Positions 1 to 6,778 of a stretch of DNA of 7,690 nt are shown in pieces. The notes below the pieces were generated by a model. The model was given only the letters and a program-made list of their open reading frames with translations, was not told the origin of the DNA and did no database searches. The stretch spans positions 1 through 7,690 of the forward strand of contig DATHBP010000213.1 of the NCBI GenBank assembly GCA_035296085.1. Reading direction: 5' to 3'. The stretch is from DATHBP01 sp035296085. Its GTDB lineage: Bacteria > Actinomycetota > Actinomycetes > Propionibacteriales > Nocardioidaceae. Numbering within the stretch: position 1 is the stretch's first letter; each line of letters starts with the position of its first letter. Made by a program: the position numbers and the translations under genes.

Positions 1-881
1 ATGAACGGGGAGAGGGCGAGGCCAGCCGCGTCGAGTCCGCCGCGGGCGACGGAACGAGCTCGCTGCCGGGTGCTCCGCGCTGACGACGGTGCCTCGAGCC
101 CGATCCCGTGCGCGGTGCCACCCGAGACCACCAGCACCGTCCCGTCGCGCAGCTGCGGGCGCTGGCGGTAGCCGACCCGGTCGCCGCGTCGTACCCGGTG
201 GGCGTCGAGCACGTCCGCGCGCACTGATAACGCCTCGCGGTCGCCCAGCCACAACGCGGTGCCGATCCTGGGCCTGAGCTCGACCTCCGGGTGCTGCTTG
301 CGCAGGTCGGCGAGCTCCGGCCCGGCGAGGTGGGACAGGAAGACACGCGTCGTCGCCAGTCGAGCCGTCCGCAGCCGAGCCAGCCAGGTCTCCGCTTCAG
401 CGAGGTTGTGCCGGGCGTCCGCAAGCGGCAGGTGTAGGGCGACGCCCTCCAGACGTACGCCGCCAAGCGACTCGCCGGCGGCAGCGAACTCGTCGGGCGG
501 CAGCCCGTGCCGGCGCATCGACGTCAGCGCCTCGACGATGACCCGCGGCCGCGGCGAGGCAACGCTCAGCCCGGCGAGGTCGCTCAGCCGGCCGACGGTG
601 TGGACGATCCGCTCGCCGTACTCCACCGCGGGCAGAAACGGACGCCACGGCGAGAGGACCAACACGTCGGCGGTGCAGCGCGACAGCACCTCCGGAACCT
701 CTTCGTAGGTGCCGACCGCCAGCAGGTCGCATCCCAGCCACTGCACCCGGCGGGCCAGCCGAGCGATGCCGAAGCCGTAGCCGTTGCCCTTGGCGACCGG
801 GACCAGGCCGGTGCTCTCCGCGGCGACGGTCCGCAGATGCCCGCGCCACCTGTCGCCGTCGACGCAGAGCGACAGCGCCAC
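1..881 (-). CDS. Alanine-racemase-like PLP-dependent protein (3' end outside window)
   Basis: This frame is open for 293 codons and runs off the left edge. It begins at a GTG (881-879) that shares its G with the TAG stop of femX, so translational coupling is likely. The N-terminus reads VALSLCVDGDRWRGHL and is followed by PVAKGNGYGFG at about residues 28-38. This matches the PLP-lysine motif of fold-type III alanine racemases (usually VVKADAYGHG), with K31 as the presumed Schiff-base lysine. LHLPLADARHN, the RPRIGTALWLGD segment and VGYRQ (Y near 238, start of the beta-strand domain) also fit the fold. The family converts L- to D-alanine for peptidoglycan precursors. The motif departs from the classical one (G-N for A-D, F for H), so the true substrate may be another amino acid. 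The neighbour FemX supports an envelope role. I am fairly sure of the family and less sure of the reaction. Confidence 0.78.
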   Translation of the reverse strand, partial: MALSLCVDGDRWRGHLRTVAAESTGLVPVAKGNGYGFGIARLARRVQWLGCDLLAVGTYEEVPEVLSRCTADVLVLSPWRPFLPAVEYGERIVHTVGRLSDLAGLSVASPRPRVIVEALTSMRRHGLPPDEFAAAGESLGGVRLEGVALHLPLADARHNLAEAETWLARLRTARLATTRVFLSHLAGPELADLRKQHPEVELRPRIGTALWLGDREALSVRADVLDAHRVRRGDRVGYRQRPQLRDGTVLVVSGGTAHGIGLEAPSSARSTRQRARSVARGGLDAAGLALSPF

Positions 882-2008
882 TAGCGCCGCCGCATGTACA
901 GGTCGAACGCCCGGTAGAGCACGCGGGATATCGGCAGATCCCACTCACCGAGGTACTCGACGGCTTCGCCACCGGTGCCCAGCTTGAACGAGATCAGCCC
1001 GAAGTGCGGGTCGGCCGCGTCGAGGGTGTCGGTGATGCCGCGCAGGTCGTACACGTCGGCTCCGGCGGCGAGGGAGTCGCGGATCATCTGCCACTGGATC
1101 GCGTTGGAGCCGCGCACGTCGCGTTTCGACGTCGAGGACGCCCCGTACGAGTACCAGGTGTGCGCGCCCACCCGCACCCACGTCGTGGCAGCGACCAGCG
1201 CGCCGTCGTGATGGGCCAGGTAGAGCCGGATGCGGTCCGCATCCTCGCCGAGCAGCGCCGCGAACATCGTGGCGAAGTACTCGACCGGCCGCGGTCGGAA
1301 GCCGTCGCGCACTGCGGTCTCGGCGTACAGGGCGTGGAACGCCTTGAGATCGGCGTCAAGGCGCGACGACGCCCCCTGGGCACGGGTCACCTCGACCCCG
1401 GCCTTGGCCGCCTTCTTGATGTTGCGCCGCCACTGCTGGTTCATCCCGCTCAGCACGTCGTCCTCGCTACGACCGGTGAGCGGCAGCTGGAACACGTACG
1501 CCGGTTGCCCGATGCCGAACCCGTCGGCGTTCACGACCGGCCGCCAGCCCTTCGCGCGCAACGTCGCCGCGGTGTGCTCCGCGCCGGGAGGCCGCTCGTC
1601 GGCAGGTACGTCGCCGAGCCGCCGGTGGGCGCCCTCGGCGATTGCCTTCTTGACCGTCGCCGCATGCCAGCGCCGGCACGCCACGGGCGGCCCGATGCGC
1701 ACGCCGAACGCTCCCTTGCTCTTCGCGTGGTCTCGCAAGGCGGCGAGCATGTCGGCGAGGTCGAGGGCGTGCCAGTCGAGCAACGGGCCTTCGGGCAGGT
1801 AGGCCAGCGAGCGCCCGAGCTTCGGGATCGCCCGGTAGAGGACGAGTCCGGCGCCGACGAGCCGCTCACCGTCGTACCAGCCGAGCGACTCGTGCTCCCA
1901 CTCCGGCTTGACCTCGCCCCACGCCGGGGTCTGCAGGAAGCTGGCGCTGGGCTGGCGGCGTACGAACGCCAGATGCTCCGCCGCGCTGATCGGGCGGACG
2001 GCGCTCAC
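881..2008 (-). CDS. femX: FemX-like peptidoglycan branch aminoacyltransferase (FemAB family)
   Basis: A 375-residue protein of the FemABX family (tandem GNAT-like folds), close to the usual family length. These enzymes move an amino acid from aminoacyl-tRNA onto the peptide stem of lipid II at the cytoplasmic membrane face, starting the interpeptide bridge. Visible hallmarks are PSASFLQTPAWGEVK at 20-34, a YLPEGPLLDW strand at 70-79, the basic MNQQWRRNIKKAAKAGVEV segment at 189-207 (family pattern N-x-R-N-I-K-K-A), and a C-terminal block with YDLRG at 320-324 and FKLGTGG at 341-347. The chosen start is GTG at 2008. The frame stays open further upstream, but that would overlap the nuclease gene and adds only low-complexity Arg-rich sequence. 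The gene lies 11 bp behind the endonuclease IV homologue and overlaps the racemase-like gene by 1 bp. The amino acid transferred (glycine in Streptomyces, alanine or serine elsewhere) cannot be read from the sequence. Confidence 0.9.
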   Translation of the reverse strand: MSAVRPISAAEHLAFVRRQPSASFLQTPAWGEVKPEWEHESLGWYDGERLVGAGLVLYRAIPKLGRSLAYLPEGPLLDWHALDLADMLAALRDHAKSKGAFGVRIGPPVACRRWHAATVKKAIAEGAHRRLGDVPADERPPGAEHTAATLRAKGWRPVVNADGFGIGQPAYVFQLPLTGRSEDDVLSGMNQQWRRNIKKAAKAGVEVTRAQGASSRLDADLKAFHALYAETAVRDGFRPRPVEYFATMFAALLGEDADRIRLYLAHHDGALVAATTWVRVGAHTWYSYGASSTSKRDVRGSNAIQWQMIRDSLAAGADVYDLRGITDTLDAADPHFGLISFKLGTGGEAVEYLGEWDLPISRVLYRAFDLYMRRR

Positions 2009-2019
2009 GCGGCGGAACG

Positions 2020-2817
2020 CTACCCGAGGCGCTCGCGGAGGAAGGCCAGATCGCTGTCGTGCCCGACCGCCGGAGTCTCGATCACGACGGGGGCTTGCGC
2101 GTCCCTGGCCACGGCAGCGATGTCCTCGGGGTCGATGCGCCCCGTGCCGAAGTTCGCGTGCCGGTCGGCGCCCGAGCCGAACGCGTCGCGACTGTCGTTG
2201 GCGTGCACGAGGTCGATGCGCCCGGTGATGGCCAGCACTCGCTCGACGACGCCGGCCAGCTCCTCGCCGCCGGCGTGGAAGTGGCAGGTGTCGAGGCAAA
2301 AGCCCAGCTGGTCGCCGCCTTCGACGGAGTTGACCGCCTCCCAGACGGCGGCGATGCGGTCGAGGTGGCGGGCCATCGCGTTGTCGCCGCCGGCAGTGTT
2401 CTCCAGCAGCAACGGGCAGCGCATCTCGAGGCGCTCGATGCACTTGCGCCAGTTGTCGAACCCGGTCGAAGGGTCGTCGGTCTTACCGACGTGGCCTCCG
2501 TGCACGATGACCGCCTGTGCGCCGATCTCGGCCGCCGCGTTGACCGTCTGCTGCAACAGCTTGCGGCTCGGGATGCGGATGCGGTTGTTGGTCGTCGCCA
2601 CGTTGAGCACGTACGGCGCGTGGACGTAGAGGTCGATGTCGGCCTCTGCCGCGTCGCGCCGCAGCGCTTCCGCGCCGCCGGCGTAGGCCACCTTGGGGCC
2701 TTTCCACCCCTGGGGGTCTCCCAGGAAGAACTGCGAGAGGCTCGCCGATCGAGTCTTCGCCTCGAAGAGGGGGTCTGTCTGGTCGACGTGCGCACCGATG
2801 CGCAGCGGTTCACCCAT
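2020..2817 (-). CDS. nfo: Endonuclease IV homologue (AP endonuclease, TIM barrel)
   Basis: A 265-residue protein of the xylose-isomerase-like TIM-barrel superfamily, matching endonuclease IV in length and motifs. Endonuclease IV cleaves DNA 5' of abasic sites in base-excision repair with a trinuclear zinc centre. All nine expected ligands are present: H66 (YVHAPY), H106 (VIVHGG), E139 (LLLEN), D176 and H179 (CLDTCH), H205 (LVHAND), D218 and H220 (SGADRHAN) and E247 (VIETP). The ATG at 2817 gives MGEPLRIGAHV, which places the first barrel strand correctly. An in-frame GTG eight codons upstream (2841) is an alternative; neither has a strong Shine-Dalgarno sequence, so a leaderless or near-leaderless message is possible. 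It is the first gene of the minus-strand unit, ahead of femX. The complete metal site makes an isomerase assignment less likely. Confidence 0.9.
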   Translation of the reverse strand: MGEPLRIGAHVDQTDPLFEAKTRSASLSQFFLGDPQGWKGPKVAYAGGAEALRRDAAEADIDLYVHAPYVLNVATTNNRIRIPSRKLLQQTVNAAAEIGAQAVIVHGGHVGKTDDPSTGFDNWRKCIERLEMRCPLLLENTAGGDNAMARHLDRIAAVWEAVNSVEGGDQLGFCLDTCHFHAGGEELAGVVERVLAITGRIDLVHANDSRDAFGSGADRHANFGTGRIDPEDIAAVARDAQAPVVIETPAVGHDSDLAFLRERLG

Positions 2818-2902
2818 GACGTCAGCGTAGGGCCGGTTCACTAGTGTTCGCGTCACCGGTGCCGGACGGGGCGACCGACACGAGGGGACGGAAGGGCAGG
2901 CC
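2818..2902. promoter_or_regulatory. Divergent intergenic region, probable back-to-back promoters
   Basis: This 85-bp gap separates the minus-strand nfo-femX unit from the plus-strand ABC operon, so both promoters should lie here or inside the 5' ends of the genes. CACTAGTG at 2839-2846 is a perfect 8-bp palindrome inside an imperfect 14-bp dyad (GTTCACTAGTGTTC, 2836-2849). TAGTGT at 2842-2847 fits the loose actinobacterial -10 pattern TAnnnT on the plus strand. No convincing -35 box was found on either strand. The palindrome could be an operator or chance. Confidence 0.4.
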
Positions 2903-3667
2903 ATGGGGTACGCCGCTCGCGCGGAGGCGTTGAGCAAGGTCTACGGTGCGGGATCGACGAGTGTGGTGGCCCTCGACGACGTCACGATCGCGTTCGCCGA
3001 AGCCGAGTTCACCGCCGTCATGGGACCATCGGGGTCTGGCAAATCGACGCTCATGCACTGCATGGCGGGGCTGGACTCGGCGACGGCCGGCCAGGTCCAT
3101 GTCGGTGACACCGAGCTCACCGGGCTGAATGACAAGGACCTGACCCGGCTGCGGCGAGACCGGATCGGCTTCGTGTTCCAGGCGTACAACCTCGTGCCGA
3201 CCCTGAGCGCCCGGGAGAACATCGCGCTCCCGCTGTCGATCGCCGGCCGAAACCCCGACCCGCAGTGGTTCGACACGGTGGTGGACACGTTAGGGCTTCG
3301 GGACCGGCTCGGCCATCGGCCCAACGAACTCTCGGGCGGGCAGCAGCAGCGGGTCGCTTGTGCGCGCGCGCTGATGAGCCAGCCATCGATCGTGTTCGCC
3401 GACGAGCCGACCGGAAACCTCGACTCAGCAGCGACGGACGAGGTGCTGACCTTCTTGCGCCGCAGCGTCACGGAGTTTCGCCAGACGGTCGTGATGGTTA
3501 CCCACGACCCGGCCGCGGCGGCCTACACCGACCGGGTCGTCTTCCTCGCCGACGGTCGCGCGGTCGATGATCTCCACAACCCCAGTGCGGACTCGGTCCT
3601 GGAAACGATGAAGAGGCTGCAGCGGCTCGTGCTGCCCGCGCAGTCGTCCGACCCGCAGGGGGTCTGA
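2903..3667 (+). CDS. ABC transporter ATPase, MacB/LolD/FtsE-type
   Basis: A 254-residue cytoplasmic nucleotide-binding subunit with every core ABC motif in order: Walker A GPSGSGKST (41-49, K47), Q-loop FQAYNLVPTL (Q93), signature LSGGQQQR (143-150), Walker B IVFADEP with catalytic E168, D-loop GNLDS (171-175) and H-loop THDP (H201). The N-terminal pattern with V-A-L-D-D-V (22-27) and the short length are typical of ATPases that drive FtsX-fold permeases by mechanotransmission, not by moving substrate through a classical pore. ATG 2903 has a weak purine-rich site (GAAGGG, 2891-2896) about 6 bases upstream and gives a family-like N-terminus. The permease starts 2 bp after the stop, so the two are surely co-translated partners. 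The substrate is unknown; the family includes lipoprotein, antimicrobial peptide and cell-division complexes. Confidence 0.95.
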   Translation: MGYAARAEALSKVYGAGSTSVVALDDVTIAFAEAEFTAVMGPSGSGKSTLMHCMAGLDSATAGQVHVGDTELTGLNDKDLTRLRRDRIGFVFQAYNLVPTLSARENIALPLSIAGRNPDPQWFDTVVDTLGLRDRLGHRPNELSGGQQQRVACARALMSQPSIVFADEPTGNLDSAATDEVLTFLRRSVTEFRQTVVMVTHDPAAAAYTDRVVFLADGRAVDDLHNPSADSVLETMKRLQRLVLPAQSSDPQGV

Positions 3668-3669
3668 GC

Positions 3670-6216
3670 GTGCTGCGGGCGACATTGCGCAGCTTGTTCG
3701 CGCGCAAGCTGCGCCTTGCCATGAGCGCGTTCGCCATCGTGCTGGGCGTCGCCTTCGTCGCCGGCTCGTTCGTGTTCACCGACACGCTGGGAAGCAGCTT
3801 CGACGCCATCGTCAAGGGCAGCACCGGTGACGTCGTCGTGCAGATCCGCAACGCCGAGGACGCCGTCGACCAGCTCGGTGGAGGGGACTCGAGGACCATT
3901 CCGGCGAGCGTCGTGAAGAGACTTGCGGACGCTCCCGGCGCGGAACGCGTTGACGGCAACGTAACCGTCAACAACGTTTTCGTCGTCGGAAAGGACGGCA
4001 AGCCGATCGGCGGCAACGGACCACCTTCGTTCGCGCTGAACTACAACACTGCGCCGGCGATGAGCGACGACCTGGCGTTGCGCGTCGTGGCGGGAACACC
4101 GCCCCGAAGGCCGGGCGACATCATGCTCGACGAGGCAACCGTCGAGCGGGCCGGGTATGCGGTCGGCGACACCGTGCCGCTGCTCACGCTGGGCGCCGAG
4201 CCGAGACTGGAGCAGCGGCTGGTGGGCGTGGCGCGCTTCGGTGAGGGGTCACTCGTGGGCGCCTCGCTCACCGTGTTCGACACTGCCGCGATGCAGGAGC
4301 TGTTCTTCGGCGGTCGCGACGTCTACACCGACGCCTGGGTGACGGCCAAGGACGGCGTGTCCCAGGCGCAGCTGCGAGACCAGGTCGACGAGCTGCTGCC
4401 CGCGGCCTTCACAGCTCGCACCGGGGATGTCGTGGCCGCAGAGACCCAGGACGACATCGGCACCGCGCTGAACTTCATCAACATCTTCCTGCTGGTGTTC
4501 GCCGGTGTGGCCTTGGTGGTCGGGTCGTTCCTCATCATCAACACGTTCTCGATCCTGGTGGCGCAGCGCAGTAGGGAGCTGGCGTTGCTGCGCGCCCTCG
4601 GGGCGTCTCGACCGCAGGTGACCCGTTCGGTGTTGGTCGAAGCGCTGGCGGTGGGGCTCCTCGGGTCGACCCTCGGACTCGCTCTCGGCTTCGCACTAGC
4701 CCTCGGGCTGCAGGCGCTTTTCGCCTTGTTCGGTCTGGACATCGCCGACGCCGGGCTGGTCTTCTCGCCCCGTACGGCGCTGGTCTCCTACGTGGTCGGC
4801 ATGGGCGTCACGCTGCTCGCGGCGTACATCCCGGCCCGCCGGGCAAGCCGGATCGCCCCGGTGGCGGCGCTGCGTGACGACGTCCACCTTCCGGAGACCT
4901 CGGTGCGTCGGCGCAGCCTGATCGGCGTCGGTCTGCTCGCGGTCGGTGCCGCCCTGATGGCGGCCGGCCTCGCGAGCAGCGGCGGACGAGCCGCGGCGCT
5001 CGTGGGCGGCGGGGTGCTCGGTGTTCTGCTCGGGGTGACGTTGCTCAGCCCGGTGCTGAGCCGGCCACTCCTGAAGGGGCTCGGCTACCTCTACCGGCCG
5101 TTCGGCTCCGCCGGTTTGCTCGCCACCCAGAACACGCTGCGCAACCCCCGCCGGACAGCGGCAACCGCCTCGGCTCTGATGATCGGTCTCGCCCTGGTGT
5201 CGGCGATGTCGGTGCTCGGCGCGTCCACGAACGCCAGCCTCGGCAAGCTCGTCAGCGAGAACCTGGTCGCCGACTACGTGATCTCCAACGCGATCGGCGT
5301 GCCGTTCTCGGCGGCGGTCGCCGGGCAGGTGGCCGAGGTTCCGGGCGTCGCCGCGGTCGCGCCGTTCCGGGTGGCGAACGCCGACGTGAACGGCCGCAGC
5401 GCCTACCTCGCCGCCACCGACCCGCGCGCGTTCGCGCAGATGGTCACCATGCAGGCGAGCGAAGGGTCGCTGGATGCTCTGCGGGGGCCCAGCATCGCGA
5501 TCGACACCAGGACAGCGAGAGAGCTCGAGGTGGGCGCCGGCGACACCGTTGCGGTGGAGTTCCCGGCCGGAGTGCAGCGGCTGCGGGTCGCGGCCACGTA
5601 CGAGCAGAACCCGGCGGTTGGCAGCTATCTGGTGCCGCTCTCTGTTTTCGAAGCAGCCGCGCTCAACCCGGCGGATTCCTATGTGTACGTGCTCCGCGAA
5701 CCCGAGGCGTCCAGCGCGCAGGTGCACGCGGGGATCGACAAGATCGTGGCCGACCTACCGACGGTCTCGTTGAAGGACCAGCAGCAGTTCGCAGACGAGC
5801 AGCGCGAAGGAATCAACCAGCTGCTCTACCTCATCTACGCCCTGCTCGGCCTCGCCGTCGTCATCGCCGTCCTCGGCATCGTCAACACATTGGCCCTGTC
5901 GGTGATCGAACGGACCCGTGAGGTGGGCCTGCTGCGCGCGGTGGGCATGAGCAGGCGCCAGCTGCGGCTGATGGTGCGGCTGGAGTCGATCGCCATCTCG
6001 GTGCTCGGCGCCGTCCTCGGCGTGGTCATGGGTGTCGGATTCGGCGTGGTGTTGCAGCGTGCGATCGCCGATGAGGGCATCGAGGTGCTGGCGATCCCGG
6101 TCGGCCGGTTGCTGCTGTTCGTCGCGATCGCGGCGCTCGTCGGCGTCCTCGCCGCGGTGCTGCCCGCTCGGCGGGCCGCACGCATCGACGTGCTGCGGGC
6201 GATCACCACCCACTGA
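3670..6216 (+). CDS. ABC transporter permease, two FtsX/MacB-type halves
   Basis: An 848-residue membrane protein starting at GTG 3670, two bases after the ATPase stop. I read about ten membrane segments: one near 16-36, three in the first FtsX domain (about 267-297, 320-356, 369-392), two central (about 417-435, 443-463), one near 497-518, and three in the second FtsX domain (about 715-745, 770-795, 814-835). Two large extracytoplasmic MacB-like regions lie at about 40-260 and 520-710. Both halves carry the juxtamembrane coupling motif, QRSRELALLRALGAS (298-312) and, near 746, ERTREVGLLRAVGMS, and both end in PARRA-R-I. The halves look like an internal duplication, so a single copy could pair with an ATPase dimer. 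No substrate can be named from the sequence. The stop is followed by a possible small hairpin. Confidence 0.93.
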   Translation: MLRATLRSLFARKLRLAMSAFAIVLGVAFVAGSFVFTDTLGSSFDAIVKGSTGDVVVQIRNAEDAVDQLGGGDSRTIPASVVKRLADAPGAERVDGNVTVNNVFVVGKDGKPIGGNGPPSFALNYNTAPAMSDDLALRVVAGTPPRRPGDIMLDEATVERAGYAVGDTVPLLTLGAEPRLEQRLVGVARFGEGSLVGASLTVFDTAAMQELFFGGRDVYTDAWVTAKDGVSQAQLRDQVDELLPAAFTARTGDVVAAETQDDIGTALNFINIFLLVFAGVALVVGSFLIINTFSILVAQRSRELALLRALGASRPQVTRSVLVEALAVGLLGSTLGLALGFALALGLQALFALFGLDIADAGLVFSPRTALVSYVVGMGVTLLAAYIPARRASRIAPVAALRDDVHLPETSVRRRSLIGVGLLAVGAALMAAGLASSGGRAAALVGGGVLGVLLGVTLLSPVLSRPLLKGLGYLYRPFGSAGLLATQNTLRNPRRTAATASALMIGLALVSAMSVLGASTNASLGKLVSENLVADYVISNAIGVPFSAAVAGQVAEVPGVAAVAPFRVANADVNGRSAYLAATDPRAFAQMVTMQASEGSLDALRGPSIAIDTRTARELEVGAGDTVAVEFPAGVQRLRVAATYEQNPAVGSYLVPLSVFEAAALNPADSYVYVLREPEASSAQVHAGIDKIVADLPTVSLKDQQQFADEQREGINQLLYLIYALLGLAVVIAVLGIVNTLALSVIERTREVGLLRAVGMSRRQLRLMVRLESIAISVLGAVLGVVMGVGFGVVLQRAIADEGIEVLAIPVGRLLLFVAIAALVGVLAAVLPARRAARIDVLRAITTH

Positions 6217-6225
6217 CGGCGTCCT

Positions 6226-6239
6226 GCCCGGGTGCGGGC
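6226..6239 (+). terminator. Weak stem-loop after the permease gene
   Basis: GCCCG (6226-6230) pairs perfectly with CGGGC (6235-6239) across a 4-base GGTG loop, 9 bp after the permease stop. The stem is short and no T-tract follows, so termination here is only a possibility. High-GC actinobacteria often have terminators without U-tails. Confidence 0.25.
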
Positions 6240-6252
6240 TGTGGATGAGCAG

Positions 6253-6282
6253 TTGGGGGCCGGCTCTACCCGCTGCTAGTCT
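6253..6282 (+). promoter_or_regulatory. Candidate rpsF operon promoter
   Basis: TAGTCT at 6277-6282 fits a sigma-70-type -10 box (TAnnnT) and is preceded by TG at 6274-6275, giving the extended form TGnTAnnnT. TTGGGG at 6253-6258 is a partial -35 match at 18-bp spacing. Transcription would start near 6288-6290 and leave a leader of about 86 bases before the TTG start of rpsF, containing the hairpins described separately. This is pattern-based only. Confidence 0.5.
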
Positions 6283-6289
6283 CGGCCTC

Positions 6290-6364
6290 GGCCCGCAGCG
6301 CGCAGCGCGGCCAGCACATCCCCTCCTGTCACGGAACGACCGTGACCGCCGAGCCCATAGGAGG
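6290..6364 (+). promoter_or_regulatory. Structured rpsF leader sequestering the ribosome-binding site (S6:S18-like)
   Basis: The AGGAGG Shine-Dalgarno at 6359-6364 is the exact complement of CCTCCT at 6322-6327. Between them lies a perfect 7-bp hairpin (GTCACGG 6328-6334, loop AACGA, CCGTGAC 6340-6346). Pairing both helices stacks them directly on the 5' side and leaves a 12-base bulge, CGCCGAGCCCAT (6347-6358), on the 3' side. A known class of rpsF leaders is bound by the S6:S18 complex through a CCG-containing bulge beside such a hairpin and shuts off translation; CCG occurs at the 5' end of this bulge. A second possible hairpin lies at 6290-6312 (GGCC ends, loop containing half of a 7-bp tandem CGCAGCG). 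The pairing is seen directly; autoregulation is inferred. Confidence 0.6.
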
Positions 6365-6374
6365 CCCGAAGGCC

Positions 6375-6665
6375 TTGCGTCGATACGAACTCATGGTCAT
6401 CCTCGACCCCGACCTCGAGGAACGCACGGTTGCGCCGTCACTGGACCAGTACCTCAATCTCATCCGGCAGGGTGGCGGCAGCGTCGAGAAGCTCGACGTC
6501 TGGGGCCGGCGGCGCCTCGCGTACGAGGTCGACAAGCGCACCGAAGGCATCTATGCCGTCGTCGAGCTCACCGCCGAGCCGGCGACGGTCAAGGAGCTCG
6601 ACCGCCAGCTCGGGCTGAACGAGTCGGTGCTGCGGACCAAGGTCGTCCGGCCGGATGTGCACTGA
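6375..6665 (+). CDS. rpsF: 30S ribosomal protein bS6
   Basis: A 96-residue S6 when started at TTG 6375, giving LRRYELMVILDPDLEER (first residue read as Met), the normal N-terminus of actinobacterial S6. S6 binds the central domain of 16S rRNA together with S18. Conserved segments are the first beta strand (RYELMVILDP), GGSVEKLDVWGRRRLAY at about 35-51, the EGIYAVVELTA strand and the final LRTKVVR strand. The frame is open upstream to GTG 6342, which would add eleven residues, but AGGAGG (6359-6364) lies between the two starts, 10 bases before TTG, and the extra segment has no counterpart in usual S6 proteins. GTG 6342 also lies inside the leader hairpin. ssb and rpsR follow, the standard arrangement. 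Confidence 0.93.
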   Translation: MRRYELMVILDPDLEERTVAPSLDQYLNLIRQGGGSVEKLDVWGRRRLAYEVDKRTEGIYAVVELTAEPATVKELDRQLGLNESVLRTKVVRPDVH

Positions 6666-6778
6666 CACGCTCCGGCCAGGCGACTGTCCGAGGCACCCGC
6701 CAGACTGAACGCCGCACGTCCCCGTCGTCCCCCACTGCTCGACCCGGTCATCCACCCTCTGCTCAACTGGGAGTCCCC
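6666..6778 (+). other. Spacer between rpsF and ssb with ssb ribosome-binding site
   Basis: This 113-bp gap is C-rich and has no credible reading frame or strong hairpin. At its end GGGAG (6769-6773) lies 5 bases before the ssb ATG and is the likely Shine-Dalgarno sequence. No clear separate promoter was found, so ssb is probably read from the rpsF promoter. Confidence 0.5.

Noticed and set aside
397..972. A 191-codon minus-strand frame over the femX/racemase junction
   Set aside because: The neighbouring frame carries the alanine-racemase motifs continuously. This one is Arg-rich with no recognisable domain.
2009..2443. Upstream extension of the femX frame to 2443
   Set aside because: The extra residues are an Arg-rich shadow of the nuclease gene. 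FemX similarity begins right after GTG 2008.
1004..2629. A 541-codon plus-strand open frame opposite femX and nfo
   Set aside because: It is antisense to two proteins with complete family motifs. Its translation is Arg/Ala/Gly-rich low complexity, as expected from high-GC third-position bias.
4696..5727. A 343-codon minus-strand frame inside the permease gene
   Set aside because: It lies wholly opposite a clear FtsX-type permease and has the His/Arg/Gly-rich composition of an antisense shadow.
6217..6374. Origin of replication or DnaA-box cluster upstream of rpsF
   Set aside because: No DnaA-box-like 9-mers or AT-rich unwinding region are present. The segment is better explained by a promoter and structured leader.
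6032..6778. Long in-frame extension upstream of ssb crossing the permease end and rpsF
   Set aside because: SSB homology and the Shine-Dalgarno site place the start at 6779. The extension overlaps two real genes in other frames.
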